This document shows, in pieces, positions 32,939 to 42,500 of a DNA stretch of 64,000 nucleotides. Position 1 is the stretch's first letter, and the number at the start of each line of letters is the position of its first letter. Source of the stretch: a virus; the IMG/VR virus record IMGVR_UViG_3300027733_000028, positions 62,001 to 126,000 of that record, one strand, 5' to 3'. The position numbers and the translations under genes were made by a program. The notes below the pieces were generated by a model. That model was not told where the DNA came from and did not search any database. It saw only the letters and a list, made by a program, of their open reading frames with translations.

Positions 32939-33148
32939 ATGCAACCTTTCGTAATTACTCTATCCGCTAAAGCCGCAAAATCTTTTCTTAAAGATCTTCG
33001 ATCAAATGCAATTTCATTACAAACCATCGTAGAAAAAACCCATTTTACGCATTTCGGATTTATGGAAGATTCACCTAAACTCCAAATGGCAATTCATTTA
33101 GTGAAAGAAAGATTCGGTACTAAATCATTTTCAATTGAATACATCTAA
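32939..33148 (+). CDS. Hypothetical small protein, early-type
   Basis: A 69-residue basic protein beginning 26 nt after the -7 element of promoter F: MQPFVITLSAKAAKSFLKDL, then TIVEKTHFTHFGF and a C-terminal KERFGTKSFSIEYI. It is first of a three-gene early unit. No family or motif is recognised. Confidence 0.6.
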   Translation: MQPFVITLSAKAAKSFLKDLRSNAISLQTIVEKTHFTHFGFMEDSPKLQMAIHLVKERFGTKSFSIEYI

Positions 33149-33166
33149 TATTAAAACCAAAATCAT

Positions 33167-33586
33167 ATGAGCAATTACAAACAATGGATGAATCAAAAAC
33201 AATCAGAAGTAAAAATAACAATTTCACCTTCTGATCTTGAGTACTCTGAAATTATAAAAGAATATACATTACTTACTGGATCTACGAATTATTACGATAA
33301 TCGTGATCTATACAATCAAATTACCAATAATATACGAAAGGTAATTATCTTAGAAAATGTTTCTTTAAACGAAGCTCAAACTTTCGCTGAACCTTTAAGA
33401 ATTACATTCCCTAATCAATGTGTTTCACTTTATGCTGGTGAAAATTCATTCGTTGGTAATACCACTTGGAACGATCAATTAAAAATGTTTTTTGAATATC
33501 CAACATTTACGGAAATTGGAAAATCCATAATGGCAATCCGAAAAGAAGAAGCAAACGCAATGGGAATCGAAGCATCTTGGGAATAA
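33167..33586 (+). CDS. Hypothetical protein, early-type
   Basis: A 139-residue soluble protein with two helical regions flanking strands (KVIILENVSLNEAQTFAEPL about 57-76). The last helix (about 112-135) is Ala/Met/Glu-rich. It is co-directional and close behind the 69-residue gene and ahead of a zinc-ribbon peptide. No known family identified. Confidence 0.6.
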   Translation: MSNYKQWMNQKQSEVKITISPSDLEYSEIIKEYTLLTGSTNYYDNRDLYNQITNNIRKVIILENVSLNEAQTFAEPLRITFPNQCVSLYAGENSFVGNTTWNDQLKMFFEYPTFTEIGKSIMAIRKEEANAMGIEASWE

Positions 33587-33601
33587 TCAAAATTAATCTA
33601 T

Positions 33602-33736
33602 ATGCAATATATCAAAAAAATCTATCGTGCAATACGATGCAAATTTTGCGGAAAGAATATATCTTCCGTTGGTGCAGGAACCGAACCTCGACCTGAAATG
33701 TGTGAGCGATGCTATGAACATGGCGGAGATGAATAA
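33602..33736 (+). CDS. Tiny zinc-ribbon protein (44 aa)
   Basis: ATG at 33602 to TAA at 33734-33736 encodes 44 residues. CKFC (13-16) and CERC (34-37) form two CxxC knuckles about 17 residues apart, with a basic N-terminus (KKIYRAIR), so a single zinc ribbon is likely. It is in the same unit as the two genes before it, and its stop codon touches the next promoter (copy G). Small zinc ribbons of this kind often bind RNA polymerase or nucleic acids; the target here is unknown. Confidence 0.65.
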   Translation: MQYIKKIYRAIRCKFCGKNISSVGAGTEPRPEMCERCYEHGGDE

Positions 33737-33793
33737 TTGTTAATAACTTTCCTACAAAACATTTTTTTATTCCACAAAAAAGTATTATATTTG
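33737..33793 (+). promoter_or_regulatory. Composite host-type promoter, copy G
   Basis: TTGTTAATAACTTT, CATTTTTTTATTCCAC, TATATTTG ending 33793; 57 bp. Start region GTTATAACCAATTAA as in copy A. It begins right after the stop codon of the zinc-ribbon gene. Confidence 0.85.
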
Positions 33794-33817
33794 TTATAAC
33801 CAATTAAAAAATAATCT

Positions 33818-34060
33818 ATGAATTCATTCTATGACAATCTAAAAGGCGTTGAAAAAGTAATGTACAAAACAAAATTCGACTTTCACATGAAATATTCTAC
33901 CGGTGCTACCAAAGATTCTGCACATACTGCTGGTATTAAAGAGCTAGAAAGACTTGGAAAAATGCGTAAAGAAATGGATCAACCACAAACTTATGTAGAT
34001 CTTTCAACTGGTCGTAAATTTCGTTCAACCGAATCAGAACTTATATCACGTAATTCTTAA
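33818..34060 (+). CDS. Hypothetical small protein, early-type
   Basis: An 80-residue charged protein directly behind promoter G. A basic helical N-terminus (YDNLKGVEKVMYKTKFDFHMK) is followed by a second helix (HTAGIKELERLGKMRKEM) and a Ser/Thr-rich tail. Not recognised. It shares its message with the lipoprotein gene at 34081. Confidence 0.58.
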   Translation: MNSFYDNLKGVEKVMYKTKFDFHMKYSTGATKDSAHTAGIKELERLGKMRKEMDQPQTYVDLSTGRKFRSTESELISRNS

Positions 34061-34080
34061 CATCATATAAATTATAACTA

Positions 34081-34326
34081 ATGAAAAAATTACTCACATT
34101 TGCTCTTATCATTGTTTCTATTGCAACTTCATGTAAAGAGCCAAAAAGTAAAACCGTTGTTAATCACATAGTTCAATCTATTGACACATCATTAAAATGG
34201 AATCCGACTATTCAACGAATGGAACCAATCTATGTTTATCATTATATAGATGGTGATAGTGTAAGAATGGCTGCTGATCGAATAAAAATCGGTGATACCA
34301 TACCATACATATATTATAAATACTAA
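34081..34326 (+). CDS. Small lipoprotein
   Basis: An 81-residue protein with a lipoprotein signal (hydrophobic 3-15, lipobox IATSC with Cys18) and a mature domain of about 63 residues including VYHYIDGDSVRMAADRIKIGD. It would be lipid-anchored in the host envelope early in infection. Adjacent to topoisomerase genes but probably unrelated to them. Superinfection exclusion is a possible role. Confidence 0.65.
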   Translation: MKKLLTFALIIVSIATSCKEPKSKTVVNHIVQSIDTSLKWNPTIQRMEPIYVYHYIDGDSVRMAADRIKIGDTIPYIYYKY

Positions 34327-34335
34327 TCTTTTCGA

Positions 34336-36171
34336 ATGAAAGTAACAGACATAAGTAAAAAATACGAATTACTCGATGAAATACAGCACGTCTTAAAAAG
34401 ACCTGGAATGTATATTGGTTCAACCAAACCACATCAATCATCCGAGTATTTTTTAGAAGATGGTAAATTTCAAAAAGAAGAAATTGAATTTAATCCAGGC
34501 TTTCTAAAATTATTTGATGAAATCGTTTCCAACTCGGTAGATGAATCTAAACGTAATAAGACACTAGATACTATCGTTGTAAATGTAAACGAACAAACAA
34601 ATGAAATTACCATTTGGGATAATGGTGGTATTCCAGTTGTTCAACATACTGAACACAAACAATGGATTCCAGAATTAATCTTCTCAAATCTTCGTGCTGG
34701 TTCAAATTTCGATGATACTCAATCAAGAACCGTTGCTGGAACAAATGGTGTTGGTTCCACATTAACTAATATCTTTTCCAAGAAATTTACAGTAAAAACG
34801 GCAGATGGTAAAAATCAATACCTTCAAACCTTTTCCGACAACATGGGAAAACGAACCGAAGCTAAGATTTCCAAATCTGATAGAAAATTTACTGAAATAT
34901 CTTATATCGCGGATCTTCAACAATTTGGAATGAAATCAATTGGCGAAAAGCATCTCAAAATGATGCGTAAACGTTTAATCGATATTGCCGCTGCAAATCC
35001 AGGACTTCGAGTAAATTTCAATAAAGAGAAATATCGTTTCAAATCATTTTTAGAATATGTTAAATTATACGTCAATGAAGCTTTATTCGAATCTTCAGAA
35101 AATTGGGAATTCGCTTTTGCACCATCAAACGGATCTTTTCAATCTGTTTCCTTTGTTAACTCCATTGAAACTAAGGATGGTGGAACTCATATCAATTACA
35201 TCTTAAATCAAGCAGTTGAAAAACTACGAATTCTAATTAAGAAAAAACATAAAGTCGAGGTAAAACCAGCCGAGATTCGTAATCACATTTTTCTATTTGT
35301 TAATGCAACGGTATTCAATCCGGCATTCTCATCCCAAACTAAAGAAAAACTAATTACCGAACCTAAAGATTTTGGATCTTCTCATATCATTTCAGATAAA
35401 CTTGCAATGCGTATCTTTCAATCTGAAATTGTAAAATCATTACTTGATTGGATAGATCGTAAAAAGGAAGCTGATGAAAGAGCACAACTTCGTAAATTAA
35501 ACAAGAATTTAGATACCACCAAGATTCAAAAGCTAATTGATGCAAAATCTAGAGGTGATCGTGATAAATGTGTACTTGGTATATTCGAAGGAATGAGTGC
35601 ATTAAGTGCCGTTCGTAAATTTAGAGAACCTCAATCATTCGGTGCATTTCCACTCAAAGGAAAATTCCTAAATGTTAATGAACTAAAACCATCTGATGTT
35701 ATTAAGAATCGTGAAGTAGTCGATCTTATGGGTTCGCTTGGACTTCGTTTAGGTGAAGCACCTGAAAATCTTCGATATGGTAAAATTTACATATATACCG
35801 ATGCTGATCCAGATGGTGATGCAATCGCTGCATTGTTAATTAATTTCTTCGCTAAATTTTGGCCAGAATTATTTACTGAAAATCGCATCTTCCGTATTAT
35901 GACTCCTATTGTGGTTGCTCAAAAAGGAAAACAAACCATGAGTTTCTATACTAACGAAGAATATCATAAATGGTTTAAAGAAATCGATCCAAAACCCTGG
36001 TCTATCGAATACAAAAAAGGTCTTGCATCTCTTGAAGATGTGGAATACAACGATATCATTCGTAATCCAAATACTTTATTGCTTACTAGCGATAAATTAT
36101 TCAAACAAACTTTATCTGAATGGTTCGGTGGAGATTCAACCCCTAGAAAAACAAAATTGTTAAAAGCGTAA
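34336..36171 (+). CDS. 39: Type II topoisomerase ATPase/TOPRIM subunit (T4 gp39/gp60-like)
   Basis: A 611-residue GyrB/ParE-like subunit. GHKL ATPase: DEIVSNSVDESK (61-72), DNGGIPV (95-101), a Gly-rich lid TNGVGSTLTNIF, and QTKEKL as the transducer Lys loop. TOPRIM: LGIFEGMSA with the catalytic Glu and TDADPDGDAI with DxDxD. In T4 this function is split between genes 39 and 60; here it is one gene. With the gp52-like subunit 4 nt downstream it forms the phage topoisomerase used in replication. Confidence 0.95.
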   Translation: MKVTDISKKYELLDEIQHVLKRPGMYIGSTKPHQSSEYFLEDGKFQKEEIEFNPGFLKLFDEIVSNSVDESKRNKTLDTIVVNVNEQTNEITIWDNGGIPVVQHTEHKQWIPELIFSNLRAGSNFDDTQSRTVAGTNGVGSTLTNIFSKKFTVKTADGKNQYLQTFSDNMGKRTEAKISKSDRKFTEISYIADLQQFGMKSIGEKHLKMMRKRLIDIAAANPGLRVNFNKEKYRFKSFLEYVKLYVNEALFESSENWEFAFAPSNGSFQSVSFVNSIETKDGGTHINYILNQAVEKLRILIKKKHKVEVKPAEIRNHIFLFVNATVFNPAFSSQTKEKLITEPKDFGSSHIISDKLAMRIFQSEIVKSLLDWIDRKKEADERAQLRKLNKNLDTTKIQKLIDAKSRGDRDKCVLGIFEGMSALSAVRKFREPQSFGAFPLKGKFLNVNELKPSDVIKNREVVDLMGSLGLRLGEAPENLRYGKIYIYTDADPDGDAIAALLINFFAKFWPELFTENRIFRIMTPIVVAQKGKQTMSFYTNEEYHKWFKEIDPKPWSIEYKKGLASLEDVEYNDIIRNPNTLLLTSDKLFKQTLSEWFGGDSTPRKTKLLKA

Positions 36172-36175
36172 ATAT

Positions 36176-37534
36176 ATGAAAGTAGCTGAACAGAAATCAA
36201 AATCGGTAACTGAATATCTGGATACCGAATATTTAAGTTATGCCAAGTATGTGGTGGAAAATCGTGCAATACCTTCGGTTATTGATGGATTCAAACCAAC
36301 ACAAAGAAAAATCATTTTTACTGCAAATCGAGCATGGAAGAATGGAACTGAAAAACCTTTTAAGATTTTTCAATTGAGCGGTAAAGTTGCAGTTGAATCT
36401 TTTTATCATCATGGTAATGCATCACTTGATGCTGCAATTATTGGTATGGCACAATCATTTAAGAATTCACTTCCGCTCCTTGAAGAGATTGGTCAATTTG
36501 GATCTTTGCGATCTCCTGAAGCCGGTGCTCCTCGTTATATCTCAACTAAATTATCTAAAAATTTCAGATTGATTTATAAAGACTTCGAATTACTTACTCC
36601 TCGAATGGAAGAAGGAAATGAAATTGAACCTGAATATTTCTTACCAATTATACCTACTGTTTTATTAAATGGATCTTCCGGTATTGCAGTTGGATTTGCC
36701 ACTAACATTCTTAACCGAAATCCAATTGATTTAATCGATGCTTGTCTTGCGATTGTTAATGGAAAGAAATTTAAAGAACCTTTACCATGGTGGAGAGACT
36801 TTAACGGTAACGTTGAAAAAGTCGATGGCAGTGCATCATCATTTGTATTTCGTGGAATCTATGATGTAAAAGATACTACAACCGTAGAAATCACAGAACT
36901 TCCACCTTCAATGACTCTTGAGAAATATGATAATATTCTTAATGGTTTATTGGAAAAAGGAATCATTCGTCATTATGATGATAATTGTTCAAATGGAATT
37001 AGCTATACCGTAAAAATTGGTAGAGCAGAAATGAAACAACATGAACCTCGTCTTGAAGGTTATTTAAAATTAGCCGAAGCCGAAACAGAAAATCTAACTT
37101 GTTTAGATGAACGTGGTAAGCTAATCATTTTCAAAAACGTAAATGAAATTATCAATTACTTTGTAAACTTCCGTCTAAGTTATTATGACAAACGAAAACA
37201 ATATTACGTTGATCTATATACCCGAGACCTAACTAGATTATCAAATCGAGCTAGATTTATTAAAATGGTTGTTGATAGCAAACTAAAAATTAATAACGTT
37301 CCTAAAGCACAAATCGAAGCTGAATTAATAAAGAATAAATTCGATCAGCTAGATGGATCGTTTACTTACTTACTTTCAATGCCTATTCATTCATTAACGA
37401 AAGAAAAAATCGATGAATTGCTTAAAGATGTTGAAACCAAAAAATCTGAAATCGAAGAAATTCAAAAGTTAACTAAGGAAGAATGGTATAAACAAGACCT
37501 TATGGCTCTTAAAAAATCATTACAAACCAAATAA
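36176..37534 (+). CDS. 52: Type II topoisomerase DNA-cleavage subunit (T4 gp52-like)
   Basis: A 452-residue GyrA/ParC-like subunit without the C-terminal beta-pinwheel, like T4 gp52. The winged-helix region and catalytic Tyr are in SPEAGAPRYIST (113-124, Tyr121), preceded by RAIPSVIDGFKPTQRKI (30-46). A coiled-coil C-gate segment lies at about 345-450. It pairs with the upstream ATPase/TOPRIM subunit and is translated 4 nt after it. Confidence 0.95.
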   Translation: MKVAEQKSKSVTEYLDTEYLSYAKYVVENRAIPSVIDGFKPTQRKIIFTANRAWKNGTEKPFKIFQLSGKVAVESFYHHGNASLDAAIIGMAQSFKNSLPLLEEIGQFGSLRSPEAGAPRYISTKLSKNFRLIYKDFELLTPRMEEGNEIEPEYFLPIIPTVLLNGSSGIAVGFATNILNRNPIDLIDACLAIVNGKKFKEPLPWWRDFNGNVEKVDGSASSFVFRGIYDVKDTTTVEITELPPSMTLEKYDNILNGLLEKGIIRHYDDNCSNGISYTVKIGRAEMKQHEPRLEGYLKLAEAETENLTCLDERGKLIIFKNVNEIINYFVNFRLSYYDKRKQYYVDLYTRDLTRLSNRARFIKMVVDSKLKINNVPKAQIEAELIKNKFDQLDGSFTYLLSMPIHSLTKEKIDELLKDVETKKSEIEEIQKLTKEEWYKQDLMALKKSLQTK

Positions 37535-37539
37535 TTCAC

Positions 37540-37800
37540 ATGAAAAAATATATCATCATTGCGATTGCAGCCTTAATTATAGAAGCTGCTGGTACCATGT
37601 ACATATCAACCGTTGCTGATAAAAGTATATCAATGATATTTTGGGCTTCTCTTGGTCCTTTCCTCGGTCTACCATTTGTAGGCTATATGGTTGAATCTAA
37701 AACTTGGAAAGACCGTATAAAAATGGCTTTAGCCTCTTCTACTGGTTTTACTATTGGAGCGGCAATCATTTATGGAGTTAACAGCACTCATCTTTTTTGA
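37540..37800 (+). CDS. Small polytopic membrane protein
   Basis: An 86-residue protein with three hydrophobic segments (about 4-22, 29-48, 66-84) and Gly-rich final helices. The layout resembles the 89-residue membrane protein at 10169. It starts 5 nt after the topoisomerase gene. Function unknown. Confidence 0.6.
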   Translation: MKKYIIIAIAALIIEAAGTMYISTVADKSISMIFWASLGPFLGLPFVGYMVESKTWKDRIKMALASSTGFTIGAAIIYGVNSTHLF

Positions 37801-38021
37801 TGGCCTAGTAGATATATTCCCAATAAGTATTTTGATTATACTTCTCGGATCAATAGATGACCACCTTTGTTTAATGATAATTTTGTTAAGGAAAAACTTT
37901 ATCAAATAAATTCTGGTCATTAGAGTATCATATATTGAATCCATATTTTTAGATTATAGGAATACTATAATCATATACTATTTTATTATAGTTCTTAGAT
38001 ATATAAAATAAAACCAAGGAA
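37801..38021 (+). other. Structured intergenic region
   Basis: 221 nt without a gene. It contains ATGACCA (37857-37863) pairing with TGGTCAT (37914-37920) and a perfect 8-bp hairpin GATTATAG/CTATAATC (37952-37959 and 37965-37972), then an AGATATATAA element. It may end the topoisomerase unit, hold a small RNA, or be the leader of the baseplate unit. Confidence 0.4.
37997..38011 (+). promoter_or_regulatory. Candidate late promoter before the baseplate/tape-measure unit
   Basis: AGATATATAAAATAA begins 25 nt before the ATG at 38022, matching the elements at 1755, 3394 and 18119. Confidence 0.45.
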
Positions 38022-38264
38022 ATGAAAGAGAACAAAGATAGAAAATACCAAGTTCTACTCTCTCCTTCGGATGACCATAAATTAAAGAACATTATCATCA
38101 ATTACTCATCGGTGAAAGGTCAATTAATGACGGCATCAGCTTATATTCGAGATATGATTAACAATCATATAAGAGAATATGAAGGAGAACAAAATTCGTT
38201 TGTGAATGAACGAGTTAAAGAAATTATTCAAACAACAAAACAAAATTCAAAAAACGAAAATTAA
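38022..38264 (+). CDS. Small ribbon-helix-helix-like protein
   Basis: An 80-residue charged protein: KYQVLLSPSDDHKLKNII resembles the beta-strand and first helix, and ASAYIRDMINNHIREYE the second helix, of Arc/CopG-type ribbon-helix-helix proteins. A polar coiled tail follows. It is the first gene in a late-type unit, 3 nt before the gp26-like gene. A DNA-binding repressor is possible, but a tail-assembly accessory role is equally open given the company. Confidence 0.5.
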   Translation: MKENKDRKYQVLLSPSDDHKLKNIIINYSSVKGQLMTASAYIRDMINNHIREYEGEQNSFVNERVKEIIQTTKQNSKNEN

Positions 38265-38267
38265 AAA

Positions 38268-39230
38268 ATGGAAAACAAAAATAATTATGAGGCAGGGATG
38301 AATGATTTAGAGAATCGTGAATTTCGCCAAGAAACGAAAATTGAAGAACAGGAAGTAAAACCTACTTCATTGGGTAAAGCTAGAGATTATACTGATCGTG
38401 GATCAGATGAAGCGGCTTTATTACCAGGTTATCATGAAATCTATGCAGAGCAATTCCCATCAAAAGGAATTTTTTATCCAGAAGGAACTCGCTTTATGAT
38501 TCGTGCAGCACAAGTAAAAGAGATTCGTCATTTCTCTACAATCGACGAACAAAATCCCTTTTCGGTAGATGAAGCCTTAAATGAAATTCTTAATGGATGT
38601 ATGCAAATTCGTGTACCTGGCCGTCAAGCATCTTTTAAAGATCTTAAAGAAGAAGATCGTATATTCATAATCATGGCTATTCGTGAATTAACTTTCCTTA
38701 AAGGTGAAAATCGTCTAATGTTAAGTGTAACTTGCAAAGAGTGTAGTACTGATAATGAACTTGATATTCGTAATGATGCATTTGAATCTACTAAATTAGA
38801 AGATACCATTATGAAATATTACGATCCAGAATCTCGTATATTTGATGTACAAACTAAATCATCAGGTAATATTAAAATCTCTCCACCATCAATTGGTATC
38901 ATGAGAGAAATTACTAAATATATTCAAAAGACTCAACAAGAAGGAAAGAAAATCGATCAATCATTCGTTAAGGTTCTTCCTTACATGATTCAAGAATGGA
39001 GAGGATTTACTGAAGCATCCATTAAAAATATGGAAGTTGAATTTATGCGTTGGGATACTACTAAATATCAAACAATGAGTAAATTAACTGAAATGACTCG
39101 AATAGGGGTAAAAGAAGAGCTAAGTCATAATTGCTCAAAGTGCGGTACGGAGTTGCGCACTCCCATTAGCTTTCCCGGCGGTATCAAAAGTCTTTTCGTT
39201 ATTTCAGATATCTCTGGAGAACTTATTTAA
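38268..39230 (+). CDS. Baseplate hub protein, T4 gp26-like, with zinc ribbon; candidate zero-frame tail chaperone
   Basis: A 320-residue protein of the T4 baseplate gp26/gp51-type family: EIYAEQFPSKGIFYPEG (60-76 region), a helical core, a first zinc knuckle CKECSTDNELDIRN, and a second CSKCGTELRTPISFPGGIKSLF near the end. It lies just upstream of the tape measure. The +1 reading frame is open from 39124 across this gene's stop codon into the next open frame, so a fraction of the product is probably extended by frameshifting, as is common for tail-assembly chaperones. Family name is inferred from motifs and position. Confidence 0.7.
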   Translation: MENKNNYEAGMNDLENREFRQETKIEEQEVKPTSLGKARDYTDRGSDEAALLPGYHEIYAEQFPSKGIFYPEGTRFMIRAAQVKEIRHFSTIDEQNPFSVDEALNEILNGCMQIRVPGRQASFKDLKEEDRIFIIMAIRELTFLKGENRLMLSVTCKECSTDNELDIRNDAFESTKLEDTIMKYYDPESRIFDVQTKSSGNIKISPPSIGIMREITKYIQKTQQEGKKIDQSFVKVLPYMIQEWRGFTEASIKNMEVEFMRWDTTKYQTMSKLTEMTRIGVKEELSHNCSKCGTELRTPISFPGGIKSLFVISDISGELI

Positions 39231-39285
39231 GACTAAAACTTATTTACTTTATCATCTACGACTACAGCCTTCAGAAATTGAAGGC

Positions 39286-39495
39286 ATGTCGTATTATGAG
39301 TACGAATATATCACACAGAACTTGATAGATATATTAAAGGAGAAACAAGATGCCGAAGAACGTTCTCATAAAGGACAATCTGATAGTATGAATGTTAATT
39401 CCATGATGAAAGACGCTAAAAAGAGTTTACCTTCAATGCCTAGCATGGGTTCACTATCATCTTTCCCTGGAATTCCCTCCTCATTAAAAATATAA
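39286..39495 (+). CDS. Frameshift extension or small baseplate protein upstream of the tape measure
   Basis: The first ATG gives 69 residues (MSYYEYEYITQNLIDILKEK, then a Met/Ser/Pro-rich tail). However, the frame is open from 39124 and the upstream part reads like real protein (ENLFKTKTYLLYHLRLQPSE just before the ATG), so the ATG is unlikely to be the true start. Either ribosomes shift +1 (or -2) within 39124-39230 from the gp26-like gene, or a non-ATG start is used. Similar acidic extensions with a Y-E-Y/E motif follow gp26-type proteins in other phages. The tape-measure gene begins 8 nt after its stop. Confidence 0.6.
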   Translation: MSYYEYEYITQNLIDILKEKQDAEERSHKGQSDSMNVNSMMKDAKKSLPSMPSMGSLSSFPGIPSSLKI

Positions 39496-39502
39496 TTTGT
39501 AA

Positions 39503-42500
39503 TTGAGCGCTAGACAAGTAAATGCACAAGAAGCAATTGTTTCCATCACTAGCAAGATGGAAGCGATGCTTCAGCAAGTGCAAACCCAATATGATCAGTC
39601 AATTAATTTATTAACGTCATTAAATACAACAATGACGGTTGATGTTGGGCAGGAGCTTAAGAAGCAAACCTCCTTACTTATGTCCATTGAGGCTAAGATA
39701 GGAACCAATGGAGGTAGTGCTGGCGAAGATAAAATGTTAGGCAAGAATTTAGAAATTCTCTCTAAAGGATTGAGTAAACTTGTTAAAGCGGCTGAAAAAA
39801 TTAAACCTAAAACTGGCGAACAAGTAAAAGAATTTTTAGGTAATATAGCTGATGGTCTAGCTAGTTTAACTGATAAAATAGATGAAAAGAAAGCTGAAAT
39901 TATAGCGAATACGGTTATAACTTTAGCAAAAGGTGTTCTTCTATTTGGATTAGCAATGACTCTATATGTAATACTCGGACCAACCGCAATGTTAGGTTCA
40001 ATGCTATTTGGATTAACAATTAGACTCTTATTGAAATCTGCCGGAGAAGTAGATGAAAATTCGCTTAAAGGAATTGTTGCAGTTGCTGCATTAGGTCTTG
40101 GTGTTATATATTTTGGATTAGCAATGGCTTTATATGCAGTTATTGGTATTCCTGCAATGCTAGGTGCTGTTTTATTTGGATTAACCGTTAGATTATTAGC
40201 TAAAACTGCCGGATTAAATGATCCTAAAGTTGCTGCTGGAATTGTCGGAATTGCTGCATTAGGTCTTGGAGCCATATATTTTGGATTAGCAATGTTGGGT
40301 TATGCAATTATCGGTATTCCAGCAATGCTAGGTGCTGTTTTATTTGGATTAACCGTTAGATTATTAGTGAAAACAGCTGGTTTAAACGATCCTAAAGTTG
40401 CTGCCGGAATGCAAGCCTTAATAGGACTTGGTAAAGCTATTTTAATATTCGGTTTAGTTATGTTGGCTTATGCAATTATTGGTATTCCTGGATTGATTGG
40501 TGCTTTGGTTCTTGCATTAACTCTTAAACTTCTTTCGAAAAGTATTAAGTCAATGGGATCTAATATGGTCAGAAAAGGAATTATAAATATGGCTTTAGGA
40601 GCTATTGCTATTATTCTTCTCGGATTAACTATTATATTATTTGCAAAAGAGGTTCCTATAATGAGTTCTCTTTATGTTATTCTTACCATTGGTGCATTTG
40701 CTTTAGCCTTCTATATAGTAGGTAAATTCTTTAATGATATATTAAAAGGAGCTCTTGCAGTTGCTGCTATAGGATTAGGTATATCATTCTTAGCCTTAGG
40801 TTTATTCTTTTATAAATCAGTTGGAATGACTTGGGAAGAAACCGCAATGTTAGGGGTTACTATCGCTGGTCTTGGATTAGTAATGGGAGGTGCTGGTGAA
40901 TTCTTTATGGAAATTATTAAAGGATCCGCTGCAATGATAGTCGCCGGAATTGCTCTAATAGTTATTTCTGCGGGTTTACTTGTATTCGCTCAAACTAAAT
41001 TAACATTTCAAGATGCTGCTATTCTAGGAGCTACCATCTTAGGACTTGGTGTTGTAATGGGAATTGCCGGTGCTGGACCGGTACCTTTATTTATTGCATT
41101 AGGATCTGCCGCAATGATTGTTGCTGGTTTATCTTTAGTAGTTCTTTCTCTTGGTCTTGGAGCATTCAAGCTAACCGGATTTAAAGTTGAAGATGCTTTA
41201 TCTTTAGGAGCTGCTATAGGTGCAGTTGGTGTAACTATGGGTATTGCCGGATTAGCCTCTCCATTTATTATATTAGGTAGTGCAGCAATGGCTATTGCCG
41301 GTGTTGCATTAATGCCTCTTGCATTAGGATTGGCCGTATTCAAAGCTATTGGTTGGAAAAAAGGAACCGATGATGAGAGTTTAAAATCTGCATTAGGTTC
41401 CGTAATATCTGGTTTTCTTGGAGGAGATATGCCTGGTGGTATTCTTGCATCAATTAAATTTGCTGCTCAAGCGGCAGCTAGATCGGTTCTTCTATTCATA
41501 GCAATTCCGCCATTAATTCTTGCCGGTGTTGCTTTATTGTCTATCTCTTTAGGATTAGCCGCATTTAAGAAAGCCGGATTTACTTCTTCGGATTCTGCTA
41601 ATATGGAAGCTGCTATTGGTGGTATCGTTGGAGCATTCTCATTAGTTACTGATAAAGAACGTCAGAAGAAAATGGGAATCAATGTCGATTGGATGGATTT
41701 AATGATTGGTATTATGGCACTTTCACAAGCCGGAAATACTCTATCTTCATTAGCAAAAGGAATTCAAGCATTTGCTAATCTTTCAGTTATTGAATATGAG
41801 GTGGTTGGTGCTGGAACTAAAAATGCTAAAATCGTTCCTAAAGGAATTACCAAATTAAGCAAGTCCGATTTTGAATCAGCGGCTTATGGAATGGCACAAG
41901 TAATTGGGGCTATTGCCGAACCATTCGCTTTAGTTGGTAAATTAGAAAAGGGTACACCATCTGGAAATCCTTTCTATGATGCAATATTCGGTGGTGGATT
42001 TGTATCTGCCGGTATTGATGCATTATCAAGATCTGGAGATACTCTTGTTAATTTAGCAAAAGGAGTACAAGCATTCGCTAATCTCGAAATAACTGAATAT
42101 GAAGTAATTGGTGCTGGAACTAAAAATGCTAAAATAATTCCTAAATCGATTACGAAAATGTCGCCGACAGATTTTGCTGCTGCCGGAGCCAATATAGCAA
42201 AAATTATTGCGGTTGTTGCCGAAGCATTCGCTAAAGTAGGTAAAGATGAAGCTGCATCTGAAGGAGTATTCTCTGGAGGATTCTTATCTAAAGGAGTCGA
42301 AGCATTAGCTAACATAGGAGAAAATCTACAAGGAATTACTGAATCGGTTATTAAAGTTGCAACAGGAACATTTACTCCAATGACTGCCGTTCAAGACGGA
42401 AAAGGTACTAAATTAGTACCTGGAACTCCTATTAAAATTTCTAAGGCAATGTTAGAAGAGGCTGCCAGAACAATTAATAGTGTTATAATGGTTCTAGGAC

